A stretch of 64,000 bases of DNA from contig NC_015164.1 in assembly GCF_000190575.1 (NCBI RefSeq), positions 3,682,001-3,746,000 of the forward strand. The letters are read 5' to 3'. Made by a program: the position numbers and the translations under genes. Each line of letters begins with the position of its first letter. Position 1 is the first letter of the stretch. Shown here one piece after another: positions 8,822 to 17,759 of the stretch. This DNA is from Phocaeicola salanitronis DSM 18170. GTDB lineage: Bacteria > Bacteroidota > Bacteroidia > Bacteroidales > Bacteroidaceae. The notes under the pieces are model-generated. The model did not search any database and was not told the origin of the DNA. It saw only the letters and a list, made by a program, of their open reading frames with translations.

Positions 8822-8940
8822 CTGTTTGCCGCGCAACTCCCGCAAGGCGGCCCTGCCGGGCTGGTTGTCTGGAAAAAAATCATCCTCGCTTCGCTCCGGT
8901 ATTTTTTTCCGCCAAGCCTTGCAGGGATGCGGGCAAACAG
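8822..8940. repeat. GC-rich multi-stem structured element, copy 2
   Basis: Second copy of the element at 1928-2041. CTGTTTGCC pairs with GGGCAAACAG outermost, then a middle stem differing from copy 1 but still paired (GCA.../...TGC), the conserved GCAAGGC/GCCTTGC and GCCC/GGGC stems and the perfect GGAAAAAAAT/ATTTTTTTCC stem. It lies 75 bp before the next rightward gene and between two divergent operons. Confidence 0.6.
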
Positions 8941-9015
8941 ACAACAGGGACAACAAGAAATAAGAATGCCTGTACCTTACAGGCAGACAATGTATAACAA
9001 TAAAAATCAGAAGTC

Positions 9016-9954
9016 ATGATTACAGACCAGAAGACACAGAACAGGCTTCACGCGGATACCGGAACGGAACTGTTCTCCATCAGACAAAGGAAGGAAGCCG
9101 TCACAAGGATGCTGGACATTCTGAAAGAGACTCCGGAATACCTGCAGGTTATGAACCATATACCGGCTTATGCCATGGATGACGATACGTCAGAATGGTG
9201 GAATTCGGAAGAATCGGAAAATTTCATGAACTCACTCCTGGAAGTGATGGAAAGCTATACTCCGGACGGATACAGGTTCGGACCGAAATCCGGCACGACT
9301 GACCTTTACGGCTACTGGGAAAGCAAGACCGGGCGGACAACCCTCTTCCATCTGCTTTTCAGTCTGGAAAGCGGATATGAATGGGGAAAAGGTCTTTCCC
9401 ATGAGAAAACGGACGCATTCTACAAGGAAATAAAAGAGAAATTTCATGGAGAGGGATTCGACACGGACAGAACCGGCTGTACATCACAGGCCATGTATCT
9501 TGTAAAAGGAAAAACACGCCTGTACGTGCATCCGATGGAAATAAGCGGCTACTGTGAAACACTGCATATTCCACAGATTACAGCCATACTGAAAAAAGGA
9601 GGCCGTACATTCCGTCTTGTAAAGGATACGATAGCGGAAGAGGTGTATTCCTTCACCGATGAAGAAGAACTGGAATATTACCGTGCCAGATACGGAACGT
9701 GCATCCACCGGAATATACTGGATGCCTTCAGCAACCGCCACGCAGGGAAAGAGGACATACTTTCCATGATGGCATCACGGATAAATGTGGCTACGACATC
9801 ACATCTTTACGGTATCGGATATGATTCGCCTGCATACAGGTTTGTACATGAGGCATACGACAGACTGGTAAACAACGGAAAGCTGAAGGAGAATGTCCGG
9901 GAAATCGGTTGCTGCAACATCATAATGGCCATTTCAAATACCAACGCAATATGA
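9016..9954 (+). CDS. ICE hypothetical protein, first gene of the second cargo run
   Basis: A 312-residue soluble protein with no motif I can name. N-terminal helices (about 15-75) are followed by mixed segments with many aromatic residues. It follows structured element copy 2, just as the 389-residue gene follows copy 1. Its stop codon overlaps the next start in ATGA, indicating translational coupling. Confidence 0.72.
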   Translation: MITDQKTQNRLHADTGTELFSIRQRKEAVTRMLDILKETPEYLQVMNHIPAYAMDDDTSEWWNSEESENFMNSLLEVMESYTPDGYRFGPKSGTTDLYGYWESKTGRTTLFHLLFSLESGYEWGKGLSHEKTDAFYKEIKEKFHGEGFDTDRTGCTSQAMYLVKGKTRLYVHPMEISGYCETLHIPQITAILKKGGRTFRLVKDTIAEEVYSFTDEEELEYYRARYGTCIHRNILDAFSNRHAGKEDILSMMASRINVATTSHLYGIGYDSPAYRFVHEAYDRLVNNGKLKENVREIGCCNIIMAISNTNAI

Positions 9955-10220
9955 GACTGAATTACAATGACATGCTGCTTCTGGCAATATGGGAATACAA
10001 CAGGAGACAGGACGAGGATCTGACGCTGGAACTGTTTCAGGAAACATTCGGACAGGTTCTCGGCGCACATTTCCATGACAAATGGGTGCATTATTACAAC
10101 AGGAACCTGCTGATGATGGCCGCCTATTTCAGGGGTGAGGAAGAAAACGGCCAGAAATTCTGTGATATGGTCACCCGACAGGTTGAACGCTATACACAAA
10201 ACAGGAGGAGAACAGGATGA
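9951..10220 (+). CDS. Small ICE hypothetical protein (89 residues)
   Basis: The start is taken at MRLNYNDM, whose ATG overlaps the preceding TGA in ATGA; an upstream in-frame ATG exists but lies inside the previous gene. The product is helical, with a WVHYYNRNLLMMAAYF segment. Its own stop overlaps the next start, again in ATGA. The tight overlaps point to three co-translated proteins that may work together. No family recognised. Confidence 0.68.
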   Translation: MRLNYNDMLLLAIWEYNRRQDEDLTLELFQETFGQVLGAHFHDKWVHYYNRNLLMMAAYFRGEEENGQKFCDMVTRQVERYTQNRRRTG

Positions 10221-11029
10221 AAACAAATATACGATATGACCTTGACAGTCTTGAACTGGCAAACGGTGACTTCGGGTATCCCATTACAGAAAAGGAAGTA
10301 CGGAAAGTGAACCGTATGCTGGAACTGATGGAGAATGTCCGAAGCAGACAGATGTGCCCGACAGAAGGAGACTGCGTGGAATTTGTCTCACGTTCTGGTG
10401 ACTATTTCGGAAAAGCTCATATAAAACGGATAACAGGAAAATATGCGGATATATGCCTGATACCGGAAACGGTATTCTGTTTCGATGACATGGGAAAAGC
10501 CGCCTATGATACCATCGGAAGTCCCTGGACGCAGGTCAATATCCGGAACATGAAACCCGCAGGTACAGAAATCCGCATATTCAGGACATGGGGATTCGGG
10601 AAACGCAGCAATACGGGCAGTCTCAGGTTCGATGCTCCGGTCAGGAAATGGGAATACAGAGAACCGAATCCGTTGTATGACGGTTACACCACCCGTAACT
10701 GGTTCCGCTATCATATCATGAAACACCGGGACAGGGAAAGGACAGGCGAATACACCTTCCGCAGCGATTCATTTACGCTATACAGCCGGAGCGAGCTGGA
10801 CGAGCTGGCCGCAATCCTGAAAGGCAGACTCTACAAGGGAATCCTGCCTGACTCTCTTGTACTTTGGGGATACCGCATGGATATTAAGGAAATATCACGT
10901 GAGCAGTGGAACGGTATGGGACAACACGGACAAATCCGCATGAAATTCATGGGATACGGTCCGGTCAGAATCCACACGGACAATGAAAACCATACCGTAA
11001 CAGTATACAGAATCAACGACAGTCTATAA
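10217..11029 (+). CDS. DUF4121-like protein
   Basis: A 270-residue protein whose N-terminal block (NGDFGYPITEKEVRKVNRML) and general layout resemble DUF4121, a family of Bacteroidales conjugative elements with no known function. Mixed alpha/beta composition, no signal peptide and no membrane segments. It is coupled to the upstream gene by a 4-bp overlap and followed 21 bp later by the methylase-like gene. The family call is by eye. Confidence 0.62.
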   Translation: MKTNIRYDLDSLELANGDFGYPITEKEVRKVNRMLELMENVRSRQMCPTEGDCVEFVSRSGDYFGKAHIKRITGKYADICLIPETVFCFDDMGKAAYDTIGSPWTQVNIRNMKPAGTEIRIFRTWGFGKRSNTGSLRFDAPVRKWEYREPNPLYDGYTTRNWFRYHIMKHRDRERTGEYTFRSDSFTLYSRSELDELAAILKGRLYKGILPDSLVLWGYRMDIKEISREQWNGMGQHGQIRMKFMGYGPVRIHTDNENHTVTVYRINDSL

Positions 11030-11050
11030 CCAATTATAAAATAAAGGAAT

Positions 11051-11770
11051 ATGGCACGATATGAAATCTCCAACGAAGTCAGGCCGCTCGACAGGCTCAT
11101 CACAGGCTTTGCCTCCTCATGCGGCTATGAAATACAGACCGTATTCAACGACCTGCTGCGTTTCATCATCCACGGCTTCTCTCCTGGAGCACCGCCAATA
11201 AGCAACTGGAAATACAAGCGTCAGCAAAACGCCTCGTTCATGGAAATGACAGCTGAATGGACACGTATCATGCAGAAACAAATCGGCAGATCGGGATGGT
11301 TCGACGCTTTCGGTGAACTCCACATGGCCTACTGCTCAAAACCGGGACAGCAGGCAAACGGACAGTTCTTCACGCCGTCACATATCTGTGAACTCATGGT
11401 CATGTGCGCGGCAGGTAAAAAAGAGACCGGACAGAGGATGGGAGGCCCTACATGCGGCAGCGGAAGACTTCTGCTGGCATACCATGCGCACAATCCGGGA
11501 AACTATCTGGTCGGAGAAGACATCAGCCGGACCTGTTGCATGATGACCGTATGCAACATGCTCGTCCACGGATGTGTCGGGGAAGTGATCTGTCATGACA
11601 GTCTCCAGCCGAAGGCATTCACCGACGGATGGAAAGTCAACCAGGCTCTGCCCTTGACGGGAATACCTTCTATAAGACGCATGAAGGAAGAGGAATACAG
11701 GAATCCTCTTCCGGAAAATATCGGACGCTTCAAAGAGGCAGTCCGTATCATCAACCTATTGGACAAATAA
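11051..11770 (+). CDS. N-6 DNA methylase-like protein, apparently lacking the NPPY motif
   Basis: A 239-residue protein related to the HsdM/N6_Mtase fold. Visible are the GQFFTPSHICELM motif that precedes the SAM site in type I modification subunits and a motif I-like PTCGSGRLLLAY segment. Downstream, where the catalytic NPPF/Y is expected, it reads VNQALPLTGIP, with no NPP. It is about half the length of HsdM and has no restriction or specificity partner nearby. It may be an inactive or divergent methylase that binds SAM or DNA, for instance in ICE antirestriction. Confidence 0.72.
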   Translation: MARYEISNEVRPLDRLITGFASSCGYEIQTVFNDLLRFIIHGFSPGAPPISNWKYKRQQNASFMEMTAEWTRIMQKQIGRSGWFDAFGELHMAYCSKPGQQANGQFFTPSHICELMVMCAAGKKETGQRMGGPTCGSGRLLLAYHAHNPGNYLVGEDISRTCCMMTVCNMLVHGCVGEVICHDSLQPKAFTDGWKVNQALPLTGIPSIRRMKEEEYRNPLPENIGRFKEAVRIINLLDK

Positions 11771-11795
11771 TTACCAACCATTTAAAAATATAATT

Positions 11796-12686
11796 ATGGA
11801 AGCTTTAGCAACATTGAACAATCAGAGACAGTTTGATTTCCAGAACAACGGAATCGAAGTAATGGACCTTGAAACACTACAGCGTACCTACAAGGAGAAC
11901 GACATCTACGGCAATCCGGTCAGGGGAATCTACCACTACCAGGTCATCCAGCGCATGACGGACATCTGCCGCCGTCACAACCTGAACTACGAGGTGGAGG
12001 AAATCTTCGCCGCCCAGAACAAGAACCGGACACAGCCCGGAGTGGTCATCTTGCCGCAGGTGGAACAGACCTATGGAGAGAAGGCGGTAGAAGCACATGT
12101 ACTGCGCAGAATATTCACCACCATCCGTATTCTGAACGGAGATACCGACGAACTGACAACCACACTCGTGGTAGCCTACCATCAGGACGGTATCCAGGCG
12201 GCAATAGGTCCCTGCGTACGTATCTGCCACAATCAGTGTATCCTTTCACCCGAACGAAGCGTTGCCAACTACGGTAAGGACAAGGTGACTACCGAGGAAC
12301 TGTTCGGGAAGGTAGATGACTGGATGCGTAATTTTGAGCGTGACATGGATGCGGACAGAAGCCGAATCCAAAGGCTCAAGGAAAAGGTGTTGACACCCGG
12401 TGAATTGTACATGATCATCGGTATGCTGACGGCTCTGCGTGTATCCCATGACAGTGCAGACAAAAGACTGGCATCACAGGTGGACACCTATCCGCTTAAC
12501 CAGGGACAGATTTCCGTGTTTACGGAAGAACTGCTCAAACTCTCACTTGAACAGCCACGCATTACAGCGTGGGATGTCTACAATGTAGCGACAGAAATCT
12601 ACAAGCCTGGAAGGACTGATTTTCCTGCCATGATTCCACAAAATGGAGCAATGGCCGATTTCCTGCTTTCATATAACCAGAATTAG
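11796..12686 (+). CDS. DUF3871 family protein
   Basis: A 296-residue protein recognised as the DUF3871 family of Bacteroidales ICEs, distantly like DUF932 phage/plasmid proteins. Features are GNPVRGIYHYQVI, RIFTTIRILNGDTDE, a VAYHQDGIQAAIGPCVRIC block and the C-terminal AWDVYNVATEIYKPG, a motif also seen near the end of DUF932 proteins. Function unknown. It is the last gene before a strong terminator. Confidence 0.75.
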   Translation: MEALATLNNQRQFDFQNNGIEVMDLETLQRTYKENDIYGNPVRGIYHYQVIQRMTDICRRHNLNYEVEEIFAAQNKNRTQPGVVILPQVEQTYGEKAVEAHVLRRIFTTIRILNGDTDELTTTLVVAYHQDGIQAAIGPCVRICHNQCILSPERSVANYGKDKVTTEELFGKVDDWMRNFERDMDADRSRIQRLKEKVLTPGELYMIIGMLTALRVSHDSADKRLASQVDTYPLNQGQISVFTEELLKLSLEQPRITAWDVYNVATEIYKPGRTDFPAMIPQNGAMADFLLSYNQN

Positions 12687-12708
12687 AATCTGAAACCGAA
12701 TACGAAAG

Positions 12709-12741
12709 GCCCGGTTCCGTCACCAGCGGAATCGGGCTTTG
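12709..12741 (+). terminator. Rho-independent terminator after DUF3871 gene
   Basis: GCCCGGTTCCG pairs with CGGAATCGGGC around TCACCAG, followed by TTTGTCG. It closes the second cargo run. Confidence 0.75.
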
Positions 12742-12772
12742 TCGTTTATCAACCGTAATAATAAGATAAGAT

Positions 12773-13039
12773 ATGGCAGCAGGTAACAGAATAAAGGCTG
12801 AAATGTATATCCTTTTCAGCTGCAACGCATGGCACGAATACAGTTCATTCGAGCCAAAGGCGGTCTTCTCTTCCATAGAAAAGGCAGCAGACTTCCTGCA
12901 AAAGAACAGAAGAAAACTGAAACTGGAGGAAGATGACATCGAATGTTTCAGACAGCACAGTCAGACTCAGGGCAGAAATACCAATTACCTGGTACAGTCC
13001 TGTCCCTATAATCCAGTCCGCGCAAGAGACTTGGAATGA
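12773..13039 (+). CDS. Small ICE hypothetical protein
   Basis: An 88-residue protein with a beta-strand start (KAEMYILFSCNAW), a helix (IEKAADFLQKNRRKL) and a polar C-terminus. No family recognised. It stands between the terminator and a further hypothetical gene and shares their base composition. Confidence 0.62.
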   Translation: MAAGNRIKAEMYILFSCNAWHEYSSFEPKAVFSSIEKAADFLQKNRRKLKLEEDDIECFRQHSQTQGRNTNYLVQSCPYNPVRARDLE

Positions 13040-13082
13040 CAAAGAATCCCATTCATAAACAATCATATAAAAATATACGACT

Positions 13083-13673
13083 ATGACAAATGATGAAAAC
13101 ACTTACATCGGAATGTCCCTGCCGGAAGGAATACGGTACGTCACCGTTTTTGAAAAAGGGGATTTTGAAAACTGCGGAAGAATACTCAGGACATTCTACC
13201 GTACGGAAGACAGGGTGAGAAAACTACTCGCTTTGGGAAACCTGCTCCATCTGGGAGGCAGCCTCTCATCAAACGAAAACAAGACAAGCTGCTGGCCTTT
13301 GAATAATGGGAATCCCATTCACGAAGCAGAAATATCAGGCAAGGAAAAGTTCTTCCTGCTCGGTGACTGGACTTACCTGTATGAAAATGGAAGATGGTTT
13401 CTGGGCTATGAAGGAAAAATCTATGAAATCAGCAATCCTGAATTTTCTGTCTTTGTTCCCGACAAGGAGCATACGCCTTCCCCTTTAGACAAAGGACTTT
13501 ACTTTGCCGTAATCGGCGAAACGGGAAAACTGGAATTCACTCCGGAAATTGTCAACGGATGGGATACCTGGAAAAGCCTTCCCAAAAGAGTCAGTGAAAA
13601 AGGGAAAACGGTATATGTATTCCGCAAAACACAACTTATAAAAGTCATCAAACCTAAAAAACTGGAATCATGA
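13083..13673 (+). CDS. ICE hypothetical protein (196 residues)
   Basis: A beta-rich soluble protein with repeated W/Y/F-G segments (GDWTYLYENGRWFLGYEGKIYEI). No signal peptide, no named motif. Its stop codon overlaps the start of the following 644-residue gene, so the two are translationally coupled and may function together. Confidence 0.68.
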   Translation: MTNDENTYIGMSLPEGIRYVTVFEKGDFENCGRILRTFYRTEDRVRKLLALGNLLHLGGSLSSNENKTSCWPLNNGNPIHEAEISGKEKFFLLGDWTYLYENGRWFLGYEGKIYEISNPEFSVFVPDKEHTPSPLDKGLYFAVIGETGKLEFTPEIVNGWDTWKSLPKRVSEKGKTVYVFRKTQLIKVIKPKKLES

Positions 13674-15604
13674 AAGAAATCAATATGACAAAGGCTATAT
13701 CATGTATGCCGGACAAATTCATCACAATGGAAATGGTTGAACTGGCCGCGACCGAACACCGTCCGGAACTGGTCAACTATCTGCCGGAGAAATATATTAC
13801 CTCTGAAATACTTGACAGTATATTCAAAACAGATGATTACGGATGGCGTTCCTGGCAGCTTTCGAAGATACCTGAAGAAAAACGTAACCGCCAGATTTGT
13901 CTAAGGGCAATAAAGGCCGAAAAGAGTAATTTTCCTGACATACCGGAAAAATACAGGAACAGTGACATACTTGAATTGCTGTTCGCACACAGAAATTTCA
14001 TGCACTACCTGTATCTGATACCTTCATCCTCATGGAACAACGGAACAGTCCGTGATGCAATATATTCCCTTTACCGTGACGTACAGCAAAACGGATGTTA
14101 CCGGTACTGCTCAGAGAGGTATGAACAGCAGTTCTTATATGAAACAAGCGTCATGCTTTCTTTCGTTCCGCGACAAGCCAAGGATTTCAGACTTTGGAAA
14201 GAACTGATCCATGACGGACGTATCGCAACCATGACTATCGACAAAATGATGCCTAAATGTTTCAAACAGGCAGCATACTACAAGGAATGGGCCATACGCT
14301 GTATCAAGGAGGTGGATACACGCTGGCTTGACTATGACACCGTATGGAAGGCCATCTGTCACAAGACAGGCAACCTGCATGGCATTTTCGATTCATACGG
14401 ACATTACGAGTGGTTCTCCAAACATGCGGATGATGCCATGGCTGACAAAGCAATGGAGCTGGAACCTAACCTGTTTAACAAACTTCCCGGACGGTTCCGA
14501 ACACCGGAAAGACTTATTCATACACTTGAAGTAAAAAGAGAAATCAACAGTTACAACTTCATTCTTGAACCGAACTTGATGACGAAAGAGGTTTGTATGG
14601 CACTGGCCAGAAGGGATTCGTTCTATCCGGATATTCCATCGGAACTCTGGAACAGGGAACTTGTGGAATATTTCACCGAACACGGCCATAGTCTGTGCTG
14701 GTTTCCTCAACTGCCGAAAAAACTACAGACCAGAAAACTTGCCGAGAAGGTTCTCAAGGAGAAGCAGCAATACTTCCATTATCTGCGGATGGAATTCATC
14801 ACACCTGAAATGTCCAGGCTGTTATGTCAAAAAGACCAGGATAATAACCGTCATTTCAAGGAGCGTGTCATGGAGTTCCAGAAATATACAGGACTTCCAG
14901 CCGAATTCTATGGATGTGAAACGGATTTCGAGCATATCAGAGATCGTAATGACAACCGCCGATACTGCCGTATAGGACTCACTTACATTGCCCTGCAAAA
15001 ATGTAAACGCGGATGGCATGAAAGTGAATATTATCTTATCATGACACGCCATCCCAACCGATATATGCCTGCCAAGACAGTGTTCAGAAAACAGATTACC
15101 ACATTCCACCGGACATGGCTGGAAAAGACAATATGTGACAACGATCCGCAATTCCGGATTCCGAAGATTCAAAAGGATTTGAAAGATGTACAGGCCATGC
15201 GGTATTATGAGGTGGAACATGTCCGTACCATACTGGGTTGCGAAATATTCCGCAACTCTTTCATGGGACAGACAGTGGAATACTGTATCCGCAAGGACGG
15301 ACTGACCTACCATGACAGGAACATGGAAAGGCTCGCCTCCGGCCTACAATACAAGATCCGTCAATTGAAGGAGCAGGCTGTACTCCCCAAAGGAACTGAT
15401 GACTCTATGGAAATCAATGCAGAAACGGTACACCGCAATATGGGGTATTGTCTGACCGGAATAGAAGCCTTTGCGGAAGACTACGGACTGGACGTAACCC
15501 GGACCTATACCCTGAAAGAGTTGAAGGACATTATCCATGAACAGGGATACAAGCCTTCACTGGAGAAATACAAAAAAGAAGTCCAACATCTAAATCTTAT
15601 CTGA
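13670..15604 (+). CDS. Large helical-repeat protein of unknown function
   Basis: A 644-residue protein. The first half (about 1-400) is built of degenerate repeats of about 30-40 residues with the pattern 'xxLPEKYxTxEIxDxxF' or 'xIPEKYRNSDILELLF', similar in style to DUF4116-type helical repeats. The second half (about 400-640) has no recognisable domain. Such repeats usually make a curved scaffold for protein or nucleic-acid binding. It is coupled to the gene upstream and followed 2 bp later by another gene. Confidence 0.7.
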   Translation: MKEINMTKAISCMPDKFITMEMVELAATEHRPELVNYLPEKYITSEILDSIFKTDDYGWRSWQLSKIPEEKRNRQICLRAIKAEKSNFPDIPEKYRNSDILELLFAHRNFMHYLYLIPSSSWNNGTVRDAIYSLYRDVQQNGCYRYCSERYEQQFLYETSVMLSFVPRQAKDFRLWKELIHDGRIATMTIDKMMPKCFKQAAYYKEWAIRCIKEVDTRWLDYDTVWKAICHKTGNLHGIFDSYGHYEWFSKHADDAMADKAMELEPNLFNKLPGRFRTPERLIHTLEVKREINSYNFILEPNLMTKEVCMALARRDSFYPDIPSELWNRELVEYFTEHGHSLCWFPQLPKKLQTRKLAEKVLKEKQQYFHYLRMEFITPEMSRLLCQKDQDNNRHFKERVMEFQKYTGLPAEFYGCETDFEHIRDRNDNRRYCRIGLTYIALQKCKRGWHESEYYLIMTRHPNRYMPAKTVFRKQITTFHRTWLEKTICDNDPQFRIPKIQKDLKDVQAMRYYEVEHVRTILGCEIFRNSFMGQTVEYCIRKDGLTYHDRNMERLASGLQYKIRQLKEQAVLPKGTDDSMEINAETVHRNMGYCLTGIEAFAEDYGLDVTRTYTLKELKDIIHEQGYKPSLEKYKKEVQHLNLI

Positions 15605-15606
15605 AT

Positions 15607-16377
15607 ATGAATATTTTCCCAAAAAGAATTGAAAACCTGTGCGATGAAATCATCGGCAGGATACTTGCACTGATGAAGGTAAACTCGGTTTCCGAAGTAA
15701 TACTGACAGACAATGACAATCCGGTTTACGTAATCTGGTTTGACAAGATGGGTGATCCGTGCGAATGCTCGGTACACAAGGTAACTGCTGTCGGAAAAGG
15801 AATCACACTTGAAGTCCATGATAAGATAACCGGAGAAAATTACAAGGTAACAAGCCGCCATGAGGCGGCTCTGGCCAATCCGGTGTGGCTTAACGAGATA
15901 CTGGAGGCCATAACAAACACCTTTCGGATAAAAAATACAGGACTGGAAGAGAATGTTATATGTTGCAAATGTGGAGGAAATCATGTAATATGCAATGCCT
16001 TCATCAATCCGAATACAAAACAGTTCTATAATTATGATGATGAGTCATTCTTATATGGATGGTGTGAGAAATGTGACAATTATACCATTCTCTGCGACAT
16101 AGAAGCCGTAAAAAATGATATTGAAAACGGTTTCAAGAGATTTGTCGAAACATACGGGAGAAAACCTGAACTTGCAGAGTGCGAGATTATATGGAAAGAC
16201 AGTCTTAATACTGAATACGTAAACATCGCAATTACTGATATACCTGAAGAATATGATAATACGATATTTTTCTACTGTAAAAGTCTCTCTGATTTGAAAT
16301 CACTGGCTGACTACGGAAAAGAGGATTTTATAGTAACGGGGTGCATCAACTTCACAGACCTGGGTAATAAAGCATAA
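15607..16377 (+). CDS. ICE hypothetical protein with zinc-ribbon-like cysteines
   Basis: A 256-residue protein. Two cysteine pairs, CCKCGGNH at about 119-126 and WCEKC at about 155, form a likely zinc ribbon inside an otherwise unrecognised fold. It is the last gene of its run. The IS1595 element sits immediately after its stop codon, and the stop belongs to the original sequence rather than to the insertion. Confidence 0.66.
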   Translation: MNIFPKRIENLCDEIIGRILALMKVNSVSEVILTDNDNPVYVIWFDKMGDPCECSVHKVTAVGKGITLEVHDKITGENYKVTSRHEAALANPVWLNEILEAITNTFRIKNTGLEENVICCKCGGNHVICNAFINPNTKQFYNYDDESFLYGWCEKCDNYTILCDIEAVKNDIENGFKRFVETYGRKPELAECEIIWKDSLNTEYVNIAITDIPEEYDNTIFFYCKSLSDLKSLADYGKEDFIVTGCINFTDLGNKA

Positions 16378-16384
16378 AATCTTT

Positions 16385-17366
16385 TAGGTATAGGCGTTTA
16401 AGCCGCACCAATTGAGATAGAATCGCTACCTTTGTAGCATGGGAACCAGAAATCAATTCAAAGGCGTGAACTCAATTAAATTCTACCAGCGTTTTGTGTC
16501 AGATGACGAATGTTACAAGTATCTGGCGGATATTAAATGGGAGAATGGCTACATTTGTAAAAGATGTGGTCACACCCACTACTGTAAAGGGACAAAACCA
16601 TATTCGAGACGTTGCACCAAGTGCAAGCATGATGAGAGTCCGACAGCAGGCACAATGTTTGACAAATTGAAATTTCCTTTGCTTATCGCGTTCCATATAG
16701 CATTCAAAATCAGCACTAAAAAGAAAGGGATGTCTTCTTTGGAATTGTCGGAAGAGTACGAATTACGGCAGAAGACTTGTTGGGAATTCAAGCGAAAGAT
16801 ACAGTATGCAATGAAAAGCTCATGCAAGTATCCGCTTAATGGTCAAGTCCATGTCGATGAATTCTATATTGGCGGAGAGGAAGAACAGAAACGTGGTCGT
16901 TCCAAAGGGAAAAAGCGCCTAGTTCAAGTCGCACTTGAGATATTGCCCGGCAAGGGCGTCGGCAGAGCGTATGCGCGAGCCATAGAAAATGCCTCGGCAG
17001 AATCCCTGAAACCATTGTTCATCGATCACATATCCAAAGAGGCTGAAATCGTCACTGACGAGTGGAACGGCTATTTGCCAATAAAATCCGACTATCCAAA
17101 GCTAACACAAAGGAAATCCGAAGATGGATCGTCATTTCCCGATATACATATACACATTATGAATATCAAGGGATGGTTGAGGGGAATACATCATCACTGT
17201 TCAAAAGCGCAGCTCCAAGGCTATCTTGACGAGTATCATTTTCGATACAATAGACGCAATAACATGGACACAATATTCGATGTGCTTATCAGACGGATGG
17301 CTAATTCAGAACCTTTTAGACTGCAAACCAATAAATTGCGTAGTGCGACTTAAACGCCTATGCCTA
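16385..17366 (+). mobile_element. IS1595-family insertion sequence (982 bp)
   Basis: Terminal inverted repeats of 24 bp begin TAGGTATAGGCG at the left and, reversed, TAGGCATAGGCG at the right, with two mismatches. Both ends are flanked by the same 8 bp, AAATCTTT (16377-16384 and 17367-17374), the target duplication size expected for IS1595. The perfect duplication indicates a fairly recent, intact insertion. Confidence 0.92.
16439..17353 (+). CDS. IS1595-family transposase (ISXO2-like)
   Basis: A 304-residue transposase. An N-terminal zinc ribbon (CKRCGHTHYC ... CTKCKHDESP, about 40-65) is followed by the ISXO2-like catalytic domain, with HVDEFYIGG, IVTDEWNGY and a C-terminal HHHCSKAQLQGYLDEYHFRYNRR. 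Complete and without frameshift. A TACCTTTG box ends 5 bp before the ATG, so the mRNA is nearly leaderless if that box is used. Confidence 0.95.
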   Translation: MGTRNQFKGVNSIKFYQRFVSDDECYKYLADIKWENGYICKRCGHTHYCKGTKPYSRRCTKCKHDESPTAGTMFDKLKFPLLIAFHIAFKISTKKKGMSSLELSEEYELRQKTCWEFKRKIQYAMKSSCKYPLNGQVHVDEFYIGGEEEQKRGRSKGKKRLVQVALEILPGKGVGRAYARAIENASAESLKPLFIDHISKEAEIVTDEWNGYLPIKSDYPKLTQRKSEDGSSFPDIHIHIMNIKGWLRGIHHHCSKAQLQGYLDEYHFRYNRRNNMDTIFDVLIRRMANSEPFRLQTNKLRSAT

Positions 17367-17411
17367 AAATCTTTTTTATCTTTCAAGGTTGCCTGATATG
17401 TAAACTTTTTA

Positions 17412-17419
17412 TATCTTTG
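17412..17419 (+). promoter_or_regulatory. -7 promoter element of the toxin-antitoxin operon
   Basis: TATCTTTG matches TAnnTTTG, with GTTG about 20 bp upstream as a weak -33. It ends 5 bp before the toxin ATG, implying an almost leaderless transcript. Confidence 0.5.
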
Positions 17420-17423
17420 CTGC

Positions 17424-17759
17424 ATGAAACAGGAACGGACCATATCAGCCTACAAGAATTATTTCACGGACTTCATATCATCCATTAGAAAAGAGGAAGC
17501 CCGCAAGATATACTATATTCTTGATATGCTGAAAGTTCAGGAAAGGGTAAGCAGCAAGTTCGTAAAGTATCTGCGTGAAGAGCTATATGAAATCCGTGCT
17601 GAATATGGAGGCAACGTCTTCCGGGTATTCTTCATATTTGATGACGGGAACATCGTAATCCTGTTCAACGGATTTCAGAAAAAGACACAGAAGACACCGC
17701 CTTCCGAAATAGAAAAGGCATTAAAGATAAAGGAGGAGTATTATGAAAACAAAAAATGA
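17424..17759 (+). CDS. higB: RelE/HigB-type toxin (Gp49-like)
   Basis: A 111-residue protein of the phage Gp49-like/HigB toxin family: helix-rich N-terminus, then YLREELYEIRAEYGGNVFRVFFIFDDGNIVILFNGFQKKTQKTP, the typical core. These toxins cleave mRNA at the ribosome. The toxin gene precedes the antitoxin gene and overlaps it by 17 bp, the HigBA order. It would stabilise the ICE. Confidence 0.85.
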   Translation: MKQERTISAYKNYFTDFISSIRKEEARKIYYILDMLKVQERVSSKFVKYLREELYEIRAEYGGNVFRVFFIFDDGNIVILFNGFQKKTQKTPPSEIEKALKIKEEYYENKK

